Positions 1-10,481 of a DNA stretch of 64,000 nucleotides are shown here, piece by piece. The stretch is from contig JAPQWV010000369.1 of the NCBI GenBank assembly GCA_027422505.1, positions 62,001 through 126,000 of the forward strand, written 5' to 3'. This stretch comes from Craterostigma plantagineum (Eukaryota; Streptophyta; Magnoliopsida; Lamiales; Linderniaceae). The notes beneath the pieces were generated by a model. That model searched no databases. It was not told the origin of the DNA and saw only the letters and a list, made by a program, of their open reading frames with translations. The stretch's first letter is position 1; every line of letters begins with the position of its first letter. The position numbers were made by a program, and so were the translations under genes.

Positions 1-443
1 GGTGGTTCAATTGAGGTGATGGTTTTGGTGAGGATGATTTGGGTAACGGGTGGTGTAGATGTGGTGGTGGCCTCTAACGTCGATGTGACAGTTAGAGGTT
101 CCGAGATGGTGGGTGGAGACGGTGTGGAGGTGGTTTCTAATGCCGATGTGACGATTAGAGTTTCGGAGACAGTAGTGGGTGGTGGTGAGGGTGATTTGGC
201 TAGTGGCTCAGGGTAAATAAGGTGGGATTTTTGGCTAGTGGGGTGTGAGGTTTCTGTTACGGGCGTCGTTTCAGGTTCAGAGGAGGAGGGCGGCGTCGAT
301 TGCATGAGTCCTTGGGATTGTTGGCCTAGTTGCCTATTCTCCCCCGCGCGGCGATCTTGATCATCGTCTTGATCGTCGCGCCTGATCCCGCTGGACTCGC
401 CTTGAGTGCGGCAAGTCATGGGTTGTGTCATGATTTTCTTCAT
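1..443 (-). CDS. aORF middle part after an in-frame TAG (copy 1), partial
   Basis: On the minus strand the reading frame of the 444-1895 ORF ends at a TAG (441-443) and the next codon is ATG in the same frame. The frame then stays open towards base 1 and encodes a Pro/Ser/Thr/Glu-rich, probably disordered stretch. The matching part of copy 2 (61830-62367) continues into a C-terminal domain. In copy 2 a one-base loss near 62132 breaks this frame, while copy 1 keeps it. The function is unknown; it is part of the retrotransposon aORF. Confidence 0.45.
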   Translation of the reverse strand, partial: MKKIMTQPMTCRTQGESSGIRRDDQDDDQDRRAGENRQLGQQSQGLMQSTPPSSSEPETTPVTETSHPTSQKSHLIYPEPLAKSPSPPPTTVSETLIVTSALETTSTPSPPTISEPLTVTSTLEATTTSTPPVTQIILTKTITSIEP

Positions 444-2390
444 CTACTGTTCCTCCTCGTCGAGTTCCGTCATTGACTCGAATCTTGCTCTGAGGATGTA
501 GAAGAGCTCCTTGGCGGAAATGGAGGAGAGAACAGCGTCTGCGTCCGTATGTTGCATGGGTGGTGGCGTCTCCGGGGCCACTCCTTTGCCTTTATCGATG
601 GTGGACGCATCGAGACGCGCGTAGACTTTATCGAGAATTGATGCCTCAAGAGTCTTTGCAAACTCTTGAAGACGTGTCTCTAGCGCGGTCTCGGTGACGA
701 ATTGGGGTAAATTTAACAAGTTGGAATCACGAAAGAATCCAACTGACACCGAATCGGAGAATATAGCCGATCGGCCGCCCGTTTGCACAGGACGGGAAAA
801 GACAGGGTCACTCAGACTTCCCGTTGGCATCATCGATGAGACAGACTCAATCGAATGATGGCCTAGGCTCACGGTTGTTGTGATGTTGGCCGTGCTAGGT
901 CTTCCGCTCTCAGTCACAGAGACATCACCGAGCGTTCTGACAGAGTCACGAAGGCTCTGTAGTGCGGTAGAAGGTGTACGTGTCCTAGAAACGTATGAAA
1001 CTATGGGGAGTGAGGGCACTATACTCGATGTGCATGAAGAGGATGCAGTCTGAGGCGAGGGACTGCTTGTTTCAACATCGATCATCTCCAAGTGGGATGT
1101 CGATGGTATACGTGGCTCCTCGTGGAATGAAATATCTTCATGTAGAGAGAAAGATAAGTGGGTTGGTGGGGTCGTTTGCGTGGTTGAGCCAGATGCCACG
1201 TCTTCTACTCGGGAGGTGAACACATCACCTCCTGTACCTATTGGTTCGGCTCGGCTTATCCGTGGCAGAGGAGGTCGATCGTGTTTTTGTTTCGATCGAC
1301 GCTCCGTGGGGCGGCTTACGTCATCCTCACGCGACCGTTTTTTCGGAACGCGGGTGGAAGAGGATGCGGCACGACTCGATGACTTTTTGGAGGTGGTGGT
1401 GGGGTTTCGGCTAGTCCCGGGGTTAGGAGCAGTGAGGTGCGCCGTAGGGACAGTGGGTAGTGGATGAGGGCTTTCGCGGAAAGATGCTGTGGAGGCACAG
1501 TATTCTCGTACGTGCAGGTTGGTCGAGTCGGCGTAGGCGAGCACGTCGTCCGGGATTATCATGGCGTGTTGATCTTTCGCCGGAGTGTTTTTCTTGGCGA
1601 ACTTCTCGAAAGTGGGGATTAGGAAGTGTTCCGCTGCCGGGCAGATGCGGATGTTGGTGGAGTGCAAGCGGAAATGTTTGATGAGAGCTGGGAGCCACCG
1701 CATGTAAGGGACGAAGCGGTTTGGGACTCCCTTGGCGACTTCCCGGTCGCGACGTTGGATCACGGAGACGAGATCCATCCAGATGATGTCGGCGTAGTTG
1801 TACTTGCGCTTGTGGGCGATGCCGGTTAGGATGGTGAGGATTTGAAAGTTTCTGCGGTCCTGACCAGCATGCTTCCCTGACATGCATTTGTTCACCAGCA
1901 GGTACAGTGTTCGCCAGGATTGAGGTAGATTGCGGGTGGTGACTTCACTGAGGACAAGTGGCCCTTCTTCTTCTTGTTTTCTGGTTGATAGCCCAGTCTG
2001 TCAATGTCTTCGATGAGTTGTTCGTGCGTCGGTAGTGGATCGTAGGGTGAGTAGACAGGGAGTTGAAGCACTTCTTGGACTATCTTGCGAGTGAGGACCA
2101 CCGTTTCTTGATCGATTTTGGCGGATAAGGTTTTAGCAAGGTGGAGTGGTCCAGCTATCTGCAACGTATGCCAGATTTGTTGAAGATACACTTGTGCTTC
2201 TGGCTCGCCATGAGTGAGGTCGTGGCGAAGTGGGTGTCCTTTGAGGATTTCTATAATGATGGGGGCATCGCACCGAAAGCTGTCCAAGTCCACCATGTAG
2301 TTGTTGGGAATCAAGGCCGCCCATTGACTGGTTGGGAAGATCTGTTCGGTTGGTGGGACATAGGTAAGCGGTTGGTGGGAAATTTTTCAA
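444..2390 (-). CDS. Retrotransposon additional ORF (aORF), N-terminal and central part, copy 1
   Basis: Two overlapping minus-strand frames (2314-1892 and 1895-444) are one protein broken by a frameshift near 1893. The first part is a mostly helical plant-retroelement domain (residues around VLQLPVYSP and the following LGYQPENKKKKG). The second begins around MNKCMSGKHAGQD, has an Ile/Tyr-rich helical stretch, then a long Ser/Thr/Pro-rich low-complexity region with a basic PKKRSRED patch that could act as a nuclear localisation signal. It lies between gag and the 3' LTR, where SIRE-type copia elements carry an 'env-like' or additional ORF. I see no clear transmembrane segment, so envelope function is not supported. 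Copy 2 is 62368-64000. Confidence 0.7.
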
Positions 2391-3247
2391 TACTTAGAAA
2401 ATTTCGGAATTGAAGGCGTTCATATGAGATGAGAAAATTCGATAAGTATAACACATAGACAAGTTGAGAAAAATTTTCGCATTTTGTGTAATGGAAATTT
2501 CGCAGATTATAACACGTAGACATGTCGAGAAAGTTTTCGCATATTGTGTAAAATTTCGTATGCATGGAAAATTTTCGCTAGTTAAGAAGTCTCGCAAGTA
2601 GTCCAAAATATTTGCATTGAGAGTGAATTTTCGCATATAGCACGGAAATTTCGCATTCAGAGTATAGTTTCGCATGTATTGGGAATTTTTCGCAAGTTAT
2701 AGCACAAAGACATGTCGTGAGAAATTTTCGCAGATTGAGTACAATTTCGCAAGTATGGAAATTTTCGCAAGTTATGAAATTTCAAAGGATATCCAAAAAT
2801 TTGTCTTATCACTAGCATTCAATTCCGTGTAGTCGTACGCGATTTCTGCCCAGAGAATGTTCTGTTCCCTCTTTTCTTCCGAAAGGACAACGGAGGAGGA
2901 TCTTACAAACGACGTTGGATCGCAGTTGCTGTGAGGGAGTGCCCTTCCTCGTTTGTAGGAATGAAGTACTGTACATGTTATACCTTTTAACAATTAGCGG
3001 CGTTGGATCGCAGTTGCTGGCCAGGCCGATTCCCATCCGGGCGTCGTAGAATTCTGTTTCAACTGGTTGGTTCAATAGGCATAAGATGTGTGCGGCTTTT
3101 TTCCTAAGGTGAAGTTGCTCTTCAAGTTCTTTCACCTTGCGGTATAGCCTAACTCTTTCCTTCGTAAGCAGTTCATATTGGGAGGCCGTCAGGAGGCGAG
3201 AAGTTTCACATGAACTGATGGCTAGTGTAGTTTCCTTAACCTTAGTC
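2391..3247. other. AT-rich junction where pol is missing
   Basis: Between gag and the aORF, where a copia element would have pol, is an AT-rich stretch (2391-2800) full of TTTTCGCA/AAATTTTCGC motifs. It is followed by about 450 bases that still encode a coiled-coil-like gag tail on the minus strand (2812-3135, around KELEEQLHLRKKA). A short direct duplication (CGTTGGATCGCAGTTGCTG at about 2911 and 3001) sits here. No protease DSG, integrase or RT motif is visible. I infer that pol was lost by deletion before the family spread. Confidence 0.5.
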
Positions 3248-4773
3248 TCACTTTGTTTTTTTCTTGCTTTGCAGACGTTTGACTAACGCTTCAGAGGCCA
3301 TTAGACGTTCGTTTGCACAAGCGAGCTCTTCTACTTTTAAACTAAGTAAGGCATAGTTGTTTTCAAATTTTAGCTTAAGTTCATCATAATCCCTAGCATC
3401 TACGGTGGGTTTCTTAATGGTGTGTCGGTGATAAAACACATCATCGAGTTGTGAGATTCGTACCTCAGACTCGGCGTTGGTGGGAGTCTTAGCTGTGTTC
3501 TCACCAATGTCACCCATCTCCTCGTCCTCGTCCTGTTCGACCAGCCTTGCCATGCAGCAATCTTCATCCTTAGGCTCCTCGTCTTCTGTAGTTTCGTTCA
3601 CCCATTCAGCTTCTTCGGTGAGTAGAGCTTTCCCACTTTCCATTTTGCGGGTCATTCTGGCCTTACGGTCATAGTAGCCAGAGTCCTTCACGCGTGGGGC
3701 ATGGCAATCTTTGGCAAAGTGGCCTGACTTTCCACACCGAAAGCACTTCACAGACTTCTGAGGTGCTGATTCCTCCTCTTTCTTTGTCGGCTTGGCTTCC
3801 TCCGTGGGAGTGGTCTTTTTGGTGCCGCTAAAGGTTCTTTGGCGATTGGAGGAGGATGAGGATTTTTTCCCGATCTTCTTTGAGACCATCTTTGTGAGCA
3901 TTGCCAGTTGTTTGCGTAGATCACGAACATCTTCATCAGATTCTGTATCAGCTTCGGATCCTGAAGTGGAGTCAGATATAGCAGCTGGTAGCTTCCCTTT
4001 GTTCTGTTTGGTCTTAGAGGTGGAAGATCGTTCGGTGGTATTGTTCGAGAGGAGAGCTAGTGGGTCGACTCGAGGGTGGTGGACTGGGGTTGCACGTAAG
4101 GAGCATAGGCTGACAGACTGTCGTAGAGAGCATGGATGGAGGTGTTAGAGAGGTCCTTACTCTGAATCATCATCACGATTGCATTGCCCCAATGTGGTTT
4201 GAGGCTACCAAGGAAGCGGTTGTTGATATCGAATTTGTCCCTCGGGATCCTGGCTTTCTTGAGTTCATTGATGACCTTCAAGTATCGGAGGTATGTGTCA
4301 CGCAGTTCCTCTCCTTCATAGGCCTGGAAGTGTTCGTACTGCGAGAAACATGCTGATTTCCTCCCCTGAGCACTTTCAGTTGTGCCTGCCATGATTTCCA
4401 CGAGTTCATCCCATATTTCCTTGGCAGTAGTGCAGCATTCGGTGTGAGTGTAGACTTCGTTGCCCATAGCTTGGAAGAGATATCCTTTGGCAGTCTCATC
4501 GGCCTGTAGGCGAGCCTCTTCATTTTCATTGATGGGACCTCTTGGAGTGCGGCGTTCATCCATGGGAGGATTTGCGTTTGGCTGTGCAGGGATGATCGTC
4601 CAGAACTGTGATGGACCATTGAAGATGGAGTCCAGAAGGTATTGAGAGAGTGGTGCGCCTTTGTTCCTGATGAACGTGAGGAACCGGTTTGTCCATATGC
4701 TGTAGTCACCTTGTCGCAGCATCGGAGGCCTTGTGTCGGAGCCCACTGTTGAGATGTCATTCATGGTAGACAT
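3248..4773 (-). CDS. Copia-type gag polyprotein, family A
   Basis: Gag packages the element RNA in virus-like particles. The minus-strand ORF from 4773 has the UBN2/copia gag fold signature: a YSIWTNRF-like start, the helical region around AKEIWDELVEIM and a DTYLRYLKVINELK stretch. The frame closes at 4057, and another frame continues with an acidic Ser-rich linker and an intact CCHC zinc knuckle (CFRCGKSGHFAKDC, about 3703-3747), then a Lys-rich coiled coil ending at 3248. A single frameshift near 4050 separates the two parts. The start codon at 4773 is the first Met before the gag domain. Length and domain order fit copia gag; no protease follows. Confidence 0.8.
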
Positions 4774-6408
4774 GGTTGGTGCAGTCGAATCGTCCGTGGT
4801 TTTGATCTTGTATAGATAAGAGAGTTAGTAACGAACGAGATGAGAAATACGAGTTTAACGTGTAGAGTTTTGAGAAAAAAATCGTTTAAAGAATTTCTTA
4901 GAACTAAGTGAGCGTGTGTGATGGTCGATAATGTATGAAGGGAAAATATATCTTGAAATTAGGAGAAGTTCTAGAAATTTAAAAACGAGATTTGAGACGA
5001 GAAAAAAATTTTATGTCAATAGTGGTCTAGGGTGATAGGACTAAAGTGTAAGGATCTAATCTTAAATAAGTTTGAGAAAAATTTACCCCGAGAAAATTTT
5101 GACACGAGAAAATTTAACACGTAAAAAAAATTCGCAAGTTGAAGAGACGTGATTGTATGACGAATTATCCGAGAAATTATGTGTTGAGAAATTTCGGTGT
5201 GTTGTGAGTTTTAAAGAGAAATTCTCGGAAGAAAAATTCTCATGTGAAAATTTCTCGGATCTTAAAATTTCGCATGTGAGAAAGATTCTTAGTTTTGAAT
5301 TTTTAAAACCTTCGCAAGAAATTTCGCATCGAGAGTTGAAGTGTGGTTTTAGGAAGTTTTTCTCAGATTTGAAAGAATCGTGGTTTTGAAAAACTTTCTC
5401 GGATGAAATAAACTTTCTCGGTTGAAAATTTCTTGGATTAAAAGTCGTGGTTTTTAAAAAAAATTTCGCGAATTTGCAAACTTTCTCGGTTTTCAAAGAG
5501 AAGTGTCGTGGGTTGTAATGTGATTTGAGAAAGTTTCTCGGGAAGAAAAAAATTCTCGTAAGAAAGAAACTTTCTCGACTGAAAAATTCTCGGATATAAG
5601 AATTTCGAAAGTTCTCGGCTGAAAAATTTTGCGGCTCAGAAAAATTCTCGGAATAAGCTTTCTCGGTTATGGAATTTCTCGGATTTTAAAGGGTACGTAG
5701 TTGAGAAAAAATGAAGCGACAGTGAGGTGAAAACAGAGAAATTTTCGCGTTTAAGAATTCTCGGATTTTGAACATAGGCCGTTGCGAAAAAATGCAGTGA
5801 AAGTGAAATTTTCGCGGTTTAAAAATTCTCGGATTTTGAACATAGGCCGTTGCGAAAAAATGCAGTGAAAGTGAAATTTTCGCGGTTCTAGATCTATTCT
5901 CGGGATCAAATTTCGCGGATATGGAAATTTCGCGGACTTGAACGATTAAGCAAAAATTTCGCGGTCAAAGAACGAGCTTTCACTGTTCCATTGCTTTCAT
6001 GCGTTTTGCCAGAAAATCGTCCCGTTCTTGCTCAAATCTCAACCAAAATCCCTCAAACTTGATCCTAAACTTCAGAAATTCTTCCCTAAACACATAATCG
6101 ACCGATTTGTGAGCTAAAACAACACAAGACAGGTTAAATCAACCAAAAACAGAGAATGGCCGGGATGACCTTTTCTGAAGAGTTTTTGCTTCAATCTTGC
6201 TCAAAACGCGTTAAAACTGATCCAAAAGTGTTTTAAAAACATTTTAGGCATAGAATCGATCTGGGGGAAGGTTTTAAACACAAAAGCAAAGCATTAATAC
6301 CCCAAAACGAGCTCAAAATGCCCGAAATTGATTTTTACCCAAAAACACCTTTGATCTTTCTCGGAATCGAACGAAACTGGATTCAAATCAATGCAGATCG
6401 ATCCACCT
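4774..6408 (-). other. Retrotransposon leader with dense AAATTTCTCGG-type motifs
   Basis: Untranslated leader upstream (on the minus strand) of family-A gag. Between about 4960 and 5960 it is built from variants of GAAATTTCTCGG/AAATTTTCGCG, with two near-identical copies of a roughly 75-base block around 5750 and 5825. The segment 5990-6130 is clearly related to 9640-9860, the leader next to the 5' LTR, which shows that the composite contains two leaders. No credible gene is present. Confidence 0.55.
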
Positions 6409-6750
6409 TGTTGGTCCGAGATTTCACCAACAATACGACGGAGGACGGCTTAAACACGCCGAATGATCGAGATTTAGGTTCGGGGCGTGTGCGGTGTGGG
6501 CTTGGTGGTGTTCTTGAGGAGGCTCTCTCACTCTAAAATTGTTTATTTAATCTACACACACAAGCACACCTAACTATGTGTTAGGGTTTTAGTATTTATA
6601 CCACAAGTTGGTATATAATACTTGGGCCTTGTGTAAGCCCATTACAAAATAGCTACGAGCTATCCCATTACGACCTAGCCCAAATTAACTAAAATCTAAC
6701 ACAACAAAGATAATATAATGAAATTGAACACTACAAAATATTTCCTAACA
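6409..6750 (-). mobile_element. Second LTR (LTR-B) inside family A copy 1
   Basis: A 342-base segment begins TGTTGGTCCGAG and ends CCTAACA, directly followed by a minus-strand polypurine tract (ATCTCCCCCTTAGTG on plus, 6751-6765). This is the same end structure as the family-A LTR at 60388-60614. The internal sequence differs clearly from LTR-A, so it is a sister family. The expected primer-binding site on its left is degenerate, and no paired LTR of the same type is present. Confidence 0.65.
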
Positions 6751-8700
6751 ATCTCCCCCTTAGTGTTCAATCTTCAGTTCAGCGCGGGATATCTTTGTTG
6801 GGCATATTGGAGATCTCGATTCCTAGCAAACTCCCCCTACAAGGGATATCTCCTCTTCTTGTGGAGGCATTGATGGCTCGGCTAGGACTCACTTGTTAAG
6901 ATTCTCCAATCTTCTTCTTCTTGGCGCCGGATTTGTCGTCTTCGAATGGAAGTTGTCTGGTTCAGCCTCGAAGATGACTCATCTGGCTCCAGAAGAAGGT
7001 AGGCGTGGGGCGTAAAAAATGTGCCAAGGCTCCATTGAAATGTGAATTTCAAGAGCAGGGAGCCCGGTCTTCAGAGTGGTCAGCGCAGAGTAGTGGCGGA
7101 ATGTGGTGGATGAGATGTGCCATGGCTCCTTCGAGTGTTCATTATGAACATAATAGCCTGACACATAAGTATGTGCGCGGAGGTAGTGGAAGCCTCCGGC
7201 GGGGCGTAGTTGGTGGAGGTGGTGGAGTAGGTGTTGTGAGAGGTGGCATAGGTGGTGTGAGCGGAGGTGGATGATGGTTGCTGCTGATGCTGCTGTACGA
7301 TCATCAACTCAGTCTTCTCCTTTACTCCCCCCTTGAGATGATCTCCGTCTTTGGGATCGTCACGTCGTCCGTGGGACGAGTCTGCCTCTGGCGTTGATGT
7401 GATAATGGTGATGTAGTGTGGCGTTGAGTGAGGCAATCAAGTGGGATTCTCAGGAGTAGCAGCAATTGGTGTTCCTCCAGGTTCAGTTTTGAACACTGGA
7501 GAGACGGAGCAGCATGTGGTGGCGTAGGCGTAGGTGTGGTGGAGTGGTGTCGGTGATGGGACCTTTTCCTTCATAGATCCTCGTTGAGCGTGGCATGGAA
7601 TGTGTAAGTTCCTCGCTGATTGCTATGAGTCGGGGCTCCATCACGAACGGGGTAACTAACCAGACGGGGTCACACAGACGCTCCGTCGTCACAACATCGA
7701 AACATGTGTCCGATGTGCCGCCTGTTTGCACAGGACAAAAAGAACCGAGAGCCACAAAGGCTTTCCGTTCACACGGACGATGACACAAGCTCGTATCCGT
7801 GGCCCATCGACAGTTGTGGTGAGGGTGGCTGTCGTGGGTCTTTAGCTCTCGGTCACAAGGACGTCATCAAGCGTTCGGGCAAGTTCACGAAGAACCTGCG
7901 GTGCGTAAAGAGTGTTTGTGTCCTAGAAATTGGAAAATTTCGATGGGTGAGGACACTAGACTCGACGTGGGTGGAAGAGGTGCAGTGAGAGGCGGGACAC
8001 TGCATGTTCAACATCAACCGTCTCCAAGTGGGGCGGTGATGGCTAACATGGTTCCTCTTGTGCGAATGAAACAGCTATCTGCGAAAGGATAGCTGAGTGG
8101 TTGGGAGGGGTTAATTGCGCGGTTGGACCAGATGCCGCGACTTCTACTCGGGAAACGAACGAGTCGTCTCCTGTACCTATGGGCGAGGTCCGGGTTGTGG
8201 TGAGATATGACAGAGGAGTGCGATCATGTCGTCGTTGGTTCGCAACTCCTGCAAGCGACTACGTCATCCTCCCGAGATCGTTGATTGGATCTTTGCGTGG
8301 AGGAGGATGTCGCGCGACCTAGACCTAGATAAGAGGCTAGGGTAGTCTCGTTCCTGGGTTAGGATCAGGGAGTTTCACCGATCCATGGGAACTGTGGTGG
8401 CGTGGCGTGATCGCATTGAATGGCGACCACGAGCGATGTCGACGAGGGTGACCCAAAACTGTTGATCAGACACTTCCGGGACTCGTCTGATGGAAGGTGA
8501 TAGCGTAGTGAAGAGTATGGTGGCAGAGGACGTCTCCATGTAGCACACCATGATGGAATGGATGGCAGTGGGTGGACGGTGGAGTCTGGAACCTGAGATC
8601 CACATCGTCTAAGCATCGAGATTGGATGGCGCGCCCACTGATGGTTGGTTGATCTCTTGTCAACCCTTCTTTGTGGTCCGGGTCTGCACGGAGTTGTACA
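6751..8700 (-). pseudogene. Decayed aORF of the LTR-B unit
   Basis: After the polypurine tract the minus strand carries remnants of an aORF. The stretch 7640-8330 aligns by eye with 700-1330 of copy 1, sharing for example the GTTTGCACAGGAC block and CAGATGCCGCGACTTCTACTCGGG. The frame is broken many times and no long ORF survives. The stretch 6766-7480 holds only short frames in Gly/Val-rich sequence. It is a diverged relative of the copy-1 aORF rather than a recent duplicate. Confidence 0.5.
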
Positions 8701-8741
8701 GAAGTCATGATGATTGCTCGCTTCTCTGACATCCCTTCATG

Positions 8742-8910
8742 CACGTGGAGCAACCCGTGTAACGTGCATGATGGGGTGGTTGCTCGCAGAGTGCATACCG
8801 TCATGATGTGGAGCAACCCATGTACCATTCATGCCGGGGAGTGGTTGCTCACGTCGTGTACCAGTCATGTATGTGGAGCAACCCGGGTACCATACATGCT
8901 GGGAAGTGTG
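8742..8910. repeat. Three tandem 63-65 bp units with a GAGCAACC/GGTTGCTC hairpin
   Basis: The core TGGAGCAACCC recurs at 8746, 8809 and 8874. In the first two units GAGCAACC is followed after about 20 bases by GGTTGCTC, so each unit can fold into a short hairpin. It lies in the decayed LTR-B unit. Confidence 0.7.
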
Positions 8911-9885
8911 AAATTGGCATTTGGAAATTCCGCTCCGAAAAGTTTGGGGGTGACCTAAACTTTTCTATAATGTGCCAAGAGCGTCCTAGGTCGATCGTTG
9001 GGTACGGTGATCGTTGCCGCGTTTTGGATTTGCCTTCAAAATTTCACAAAAAAACGTCGTCTATACCGAAAATTTTGGCCCAGAAAATTTATTTCGGAAA
9101 ATTTTAAAAGTGTAAAATAGACAAAGTCCAATGGCCTTAGAAAATTTTTCTCTATCCAATGATATAAATTTCCTTAGGCTTAGAGAAAAAAAAATTTCCT
9201 TTTTATTTTTATTTTTTTGCTCCTTAAAACCTTATTTAATCCGAGGGGGGGGGCAGAAATTTTGGTGGGAAAAAAAACGTTTAAGTGTATTTTTAAAGAG
9301 TGATTTTTGCAAGATTTGAAGCTAAAAGATGTGTTTGGATCAAGTTTAAAGGTTGGGTGCAAATTTCTCGGGGGGTGCGAAAAATGATGTGTGAAAATAT
9401 GCGAAAAATGTTGTCCCGAGAAATTTCGTTGAGAGAGTGAGTCGCGAAAATTTCGAATTTTTGGAAAATTTCTCAGTTTGAAAAATTTCTCGAAATTTCT
9501 CAGCCTTAGAAAATTTCTCGGATTTGAAAAAAATTTCTCAGTTTAGCAAAATTTTCGGGCAGCGAAAGTTTCTCGGCCAGCGAAATTTTCTCAGGCAAAC
9601 TTTCTCGGTATGAAAATTTCTCGGCCAAGAACAGTTTACTATTTCATAGGCTGCGCGACTTTTACGAGAAAAATGGCTCGTTTTCCCTCAAAATCTCACT
9701 CAAAATCGACGAAACTTGTTCCAAAACTTCAGAAAAAACATTCCTAAACACATAATCAACTTTGGGATGTCTAAAAACAACAAATCGAGGTCGAAATCGC
9801 CCAAAAACTAAAAGTGACGAAAATAATTTTTCAAGCAATTTTTTACTCAAATCTTGCTCAAAACACGCAAATCCGGTCGCGTTGG
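8911..9885 (-). other. Leader sequence next to the family-A 5' LTR
   Basis: AT-rich sequence with clustered AAATTTCTCGG/AAATTTTC motifs (about 9360-9640), ending in a segment related to 5990-6130. No coding capacity is seen. It is probably the untranslated leader between LTR/PBS and a gag that has been lost in this unit. Confidence 0.5.
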
Positions 9886-9897
9886 GCTCTGATACCA
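9886..9897 (-). promoter_or_regulatory. Primer-binding site, initiator-Met tRNA type
   Basis: The minus strand reads TGGTATCAGAGC, matching the 3' end complement of plant initiator tRNA-Met, two bases inside the 5' LTR. It fixes the element as minus-strand oriented. Confidence 0.9.
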
Positions 9898-9899
9898 CT

Positions 9900-10195
9900 T
9901 GTTGGTCCCGAATGCACCAAACAAGGAATCAAAGAGGCTTTGATGGAATGAAAAAGGGAAAAATTCTCACCTTCAAGTGTGTGTAGTGTGTGAAAACTAG
10001 GGTTAGCCTTTTGATCTTTGATTACCTTTCAAATGGTGTTGGTAAAACCTTATATACCACATTAACCCTAGGTATATTAAGGCCCAAACACTAAAGATTA
10101 ACTAAATACATTCTAGTCCAAAGCCCAAGCTAAAAGATAATTACAATATTAATCCCAAGACATAAACTATGACACAATCACTAAATATCCTAACA
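9900..10195 (-). mobile_element. Family A 5' LTR, copy 1
   Basis: A 296-base LTR starting TGTTGGTCCCGAATGC and ending CCTAACA, next to the PBS on one side and the target duplication GAGAC (10196-10200) on the other. Compared with the copy-2 LTR (60388-60614) it has about 68 extra bases after CTAGG; that copy lost the segment between two short CTAGG repeats. Confidence 0.9.
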
Positions 10196-10481
10196 GAGAC
10201 TGGTATTCAATCGGTGACGGTCAATATTAGTGCGGAAGAAGATACTGAACGATTGAGACCAATGTAAAATGAAATACGTGTGTGTGTGTGAGATCTAGTT
10301 GTTTCTGGAAGTTCGGAGTTAAAATCTCCTACGTCTCCCCTTTTTTCTCGCAAGGAAGATTCACTAGTCTTCAGTTATACAAATCACAGTACAACCTACC
10401 CAGCTGAACACAGCCTTAATCTAGTGAATCACCTAAGCATCCACCCACTTCAACAGTTTTTTACAGTCCGTTGGAAACAAA
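10196..10481 (-). mobile_element. SIRE-like LTR fragment, downstream of family A insertion
   Basis: From GAGACTGGTATTCAATC this matches 50687-50985 of the intact SIRE-like LTR with few differences. It is the rest of an LTR that family A entered after GAGAC. The match stops abruptly at GTTGGAAACAAAG (10481). The part left of the insertion lies beyond the window's left edge. Confidence 0.85.

Larger units (their letters stand above)
1..10195 (-). mobile_element. Family A LTR retrotransposon, copy 1 (gag + aORF, no pol), 5' part
   Basis: Minus-strand LTR element cut by the left window edge. Reading the minus strand: 5' LTR (9900-10195), primer-binding site (9886-9897), leader, gag (4773-3248), then a long aORF (from about 2390 past base 1). 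No protease, integrase or reverse transcriptase is found between gag and aORF, so the element is non-autonomous. Right of the LTR is GAGAC, a target duplication shared with copy 2 at 60383-60387. A second LTR (6409-6750) and a decayed aORF stretch (about 7480-8450) lie inside, so the copy is a composite of two related units. Its bases 1-2080 match 61.9-64.0 kb almost exactly. Boundaries on the right are firm; the rest lies outside the window. Confidence 0.8.
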
